DNA from: Candidatus Aminicenantota bacterium
GTDB taxonomy: Bacteria; Acidobacteriota; Aminicenantia; UBA2199
Direction: 5' to 3'
DNA: 7,005 nt
Assembly: GCA_030620255.1 (NCBI GenBank)
Contig: JAUXFB010000067.1
Coordinates: 1-7,005, forward strand
This document shows positions 6,410-7,005 of the stretch, one piece after another (position 1 is the stretch's first letter; each line of letters begins with the position of its first letter). Made by a program: the position numbers and the translations under genes. The notes under the pieces are model-generated. The model was not told the origin of the DNA. It saw nothing but the letters and a program-made list of their open reading frames with translations, and searched no databases.

Positions 6410-7005
6410 TCTACAGTAAATAGATTTTCTTTCCCAATTATTTTTAAACTTTAATTCAAGTTTATATAAATTATCCTTTTTTGAAACTTTTCCTTCATTG
6501 CATTCTATATCACAGTCGCTGTAAAAAGAAACAATGCTTTTGCCCTTTCCCCAAATATCCAGATAAAACTTTGCTTTTCCCAGTTTAAAATTTTCAATTA
6601 TAGGTTCTTTTGAAAATTCACCATATATTAGATTTTTTTCAACAAATGGATATACAAATCCTGCTATATCAATAGATATTTTCACTTTTTCCTTATCTTT
6701 TTTAACTATTAAATAATCAAAAGACTTATCTCTAATCCCATTGACTGAAAATATTTTACTGTTTGCAGGAATTTCAGGTTTGAATTTAAATGTATATCCT
6801 TTAAGTCCTTTAAAATTAAAAGTATATATAAAACTTTTTTTCTTTCTTTCAAATCTCACACTCATTTTTCCTTTTCCAATTCTAAGATTATATACATTTA
6901 AATATTCCCATATCAGAGGAATACATGGTTTTAAATATATATTTTTTTTCAAAGCATCTATCTTAAATCCAAGAAGCCCCTCTACAAAAGCTGAAATAGT
7001 ATTCC
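6401..7005 (-). CDS. C-terminal part of a probable six-hairpin glycosidase (5' end outside window)
   Basis: The minus-strand frame is open from the right edge to the stop at 6401, giving 200 visible residues; an in-frame TTG at 6952 is very unlikely to be the start because the frame continues in family-like sequence upstream. The first part, with ISAFVEGLLGFKIDA, then LKPCIPLIWEYL and NVYNLRIGKGKM, resembles the end of an (alpha/alpha)6 barrel passing into a C-terminal beta domain, as in glycogen-debranching, rhamnosidase-like and related enzymes. The rest (about residue 60 onward) is beta-rich, lysine-rich and not recognisable to me. No catalytic residues are in view, so family and substrate cannot be fixed. 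It converges on galM and overlaps it by 9 bp. With the upstream hydrolase and epimerase it supports a carbohydrate-degradation neighbourhood. The assignment rests on pattern resemblance and is tentative. Confidence 0.55.
   Translation of the reverse strand, partial: NTISAFVEGLLGFKIDALKKNIYLKPCIPLIWEYLNVYNLRIGKGKMSVRFERKKKSFIYTFNFKGLKGYTFKFKPEIPANSKIFSVNGIRDKSFDYLIVKKDKEKVKISIDIAGFVYPFVEKNLIYGEFSKEPIIENFKLGKAKFYLDIWGKGKSIVSFYSDCDIECNEGKVSKKDNLYKLELKFKNNWERKSIYCRLK

Noticed and set aside
6401..6952. Treating the right-hand gene as a complete 183-residue protein starting at TTG 6952
   Set aside because: The frame stays open to the window edge and the residues upstream of the TTG continue the glycosidase-like pattern, so the gene is truncated by the window.

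Overview
The window is AT-rich bacterial DNA. It has two parts: the 3' half of a conserved housekeeping operon on the + strand (1-2975), and a carbohydrate-processing neighbourhood with genes in alternating orientation (2993-7005). I cannot assign a species. The composition, the tight overlaps, the AUG/GGAGG starts and the presence of a 7TM-HD cyclic-di-AMP phosphodiesterase indicate a low-GC bacterium. Two enzymes have Sec-type signal peptides without a lipobox, so part of the sugar metabolism takes place outside the cytoplasm.

Region 1 (1-2975, +): the C-terminal third of a PhoH-family ATPase, a full-length PgpH/YqfF-type membrane HD phosphodiesterase, and the rRNA maturation endonuclease YbeY. 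The three genes overlap end to start (11 bp, then 20 bp), which is the classic phoH-pgpH-ybeY arrangement. They probably share one transcript and are translationally coupled. The YbeY has a leucine where E. coli has the conserved Arg59. The usual downstream partners (dgkA, cdd, era) are absent.

Region 2 (2993-7005): a secreted six-hairpin glycoside hydrolase resembling GH63/YgjK (minus strand), a 129-bp divergent promoter region, an exported aldose 1-epimerase (plus strand), and the C-terminal 200 residues of a further protein that looks like the end of another six-hairpin glycosidase (minus strand, running off the window). The hydrolase and epimerase genes each have a recognisable promoter and Shine-Dalgarno site facing away from the other. 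If the hydrolase is inverting, as its clan is, an exported mutarotase beside it would equilibrate the released sugar anomer before uptake. That link is an inference.

Genes fill the window almost completely. The only non-coding stretches are 17 bp after ybeY and the 129-bp divergent region. I see no RNA gene, CRISPR array, insertion sequence or convincing intrinsic terminator. I found no clearly novel system. The points most worth a second look are the YbeY substitution, the exported mutarotase beside the hydrolase, and the compact divergent regulatory region.
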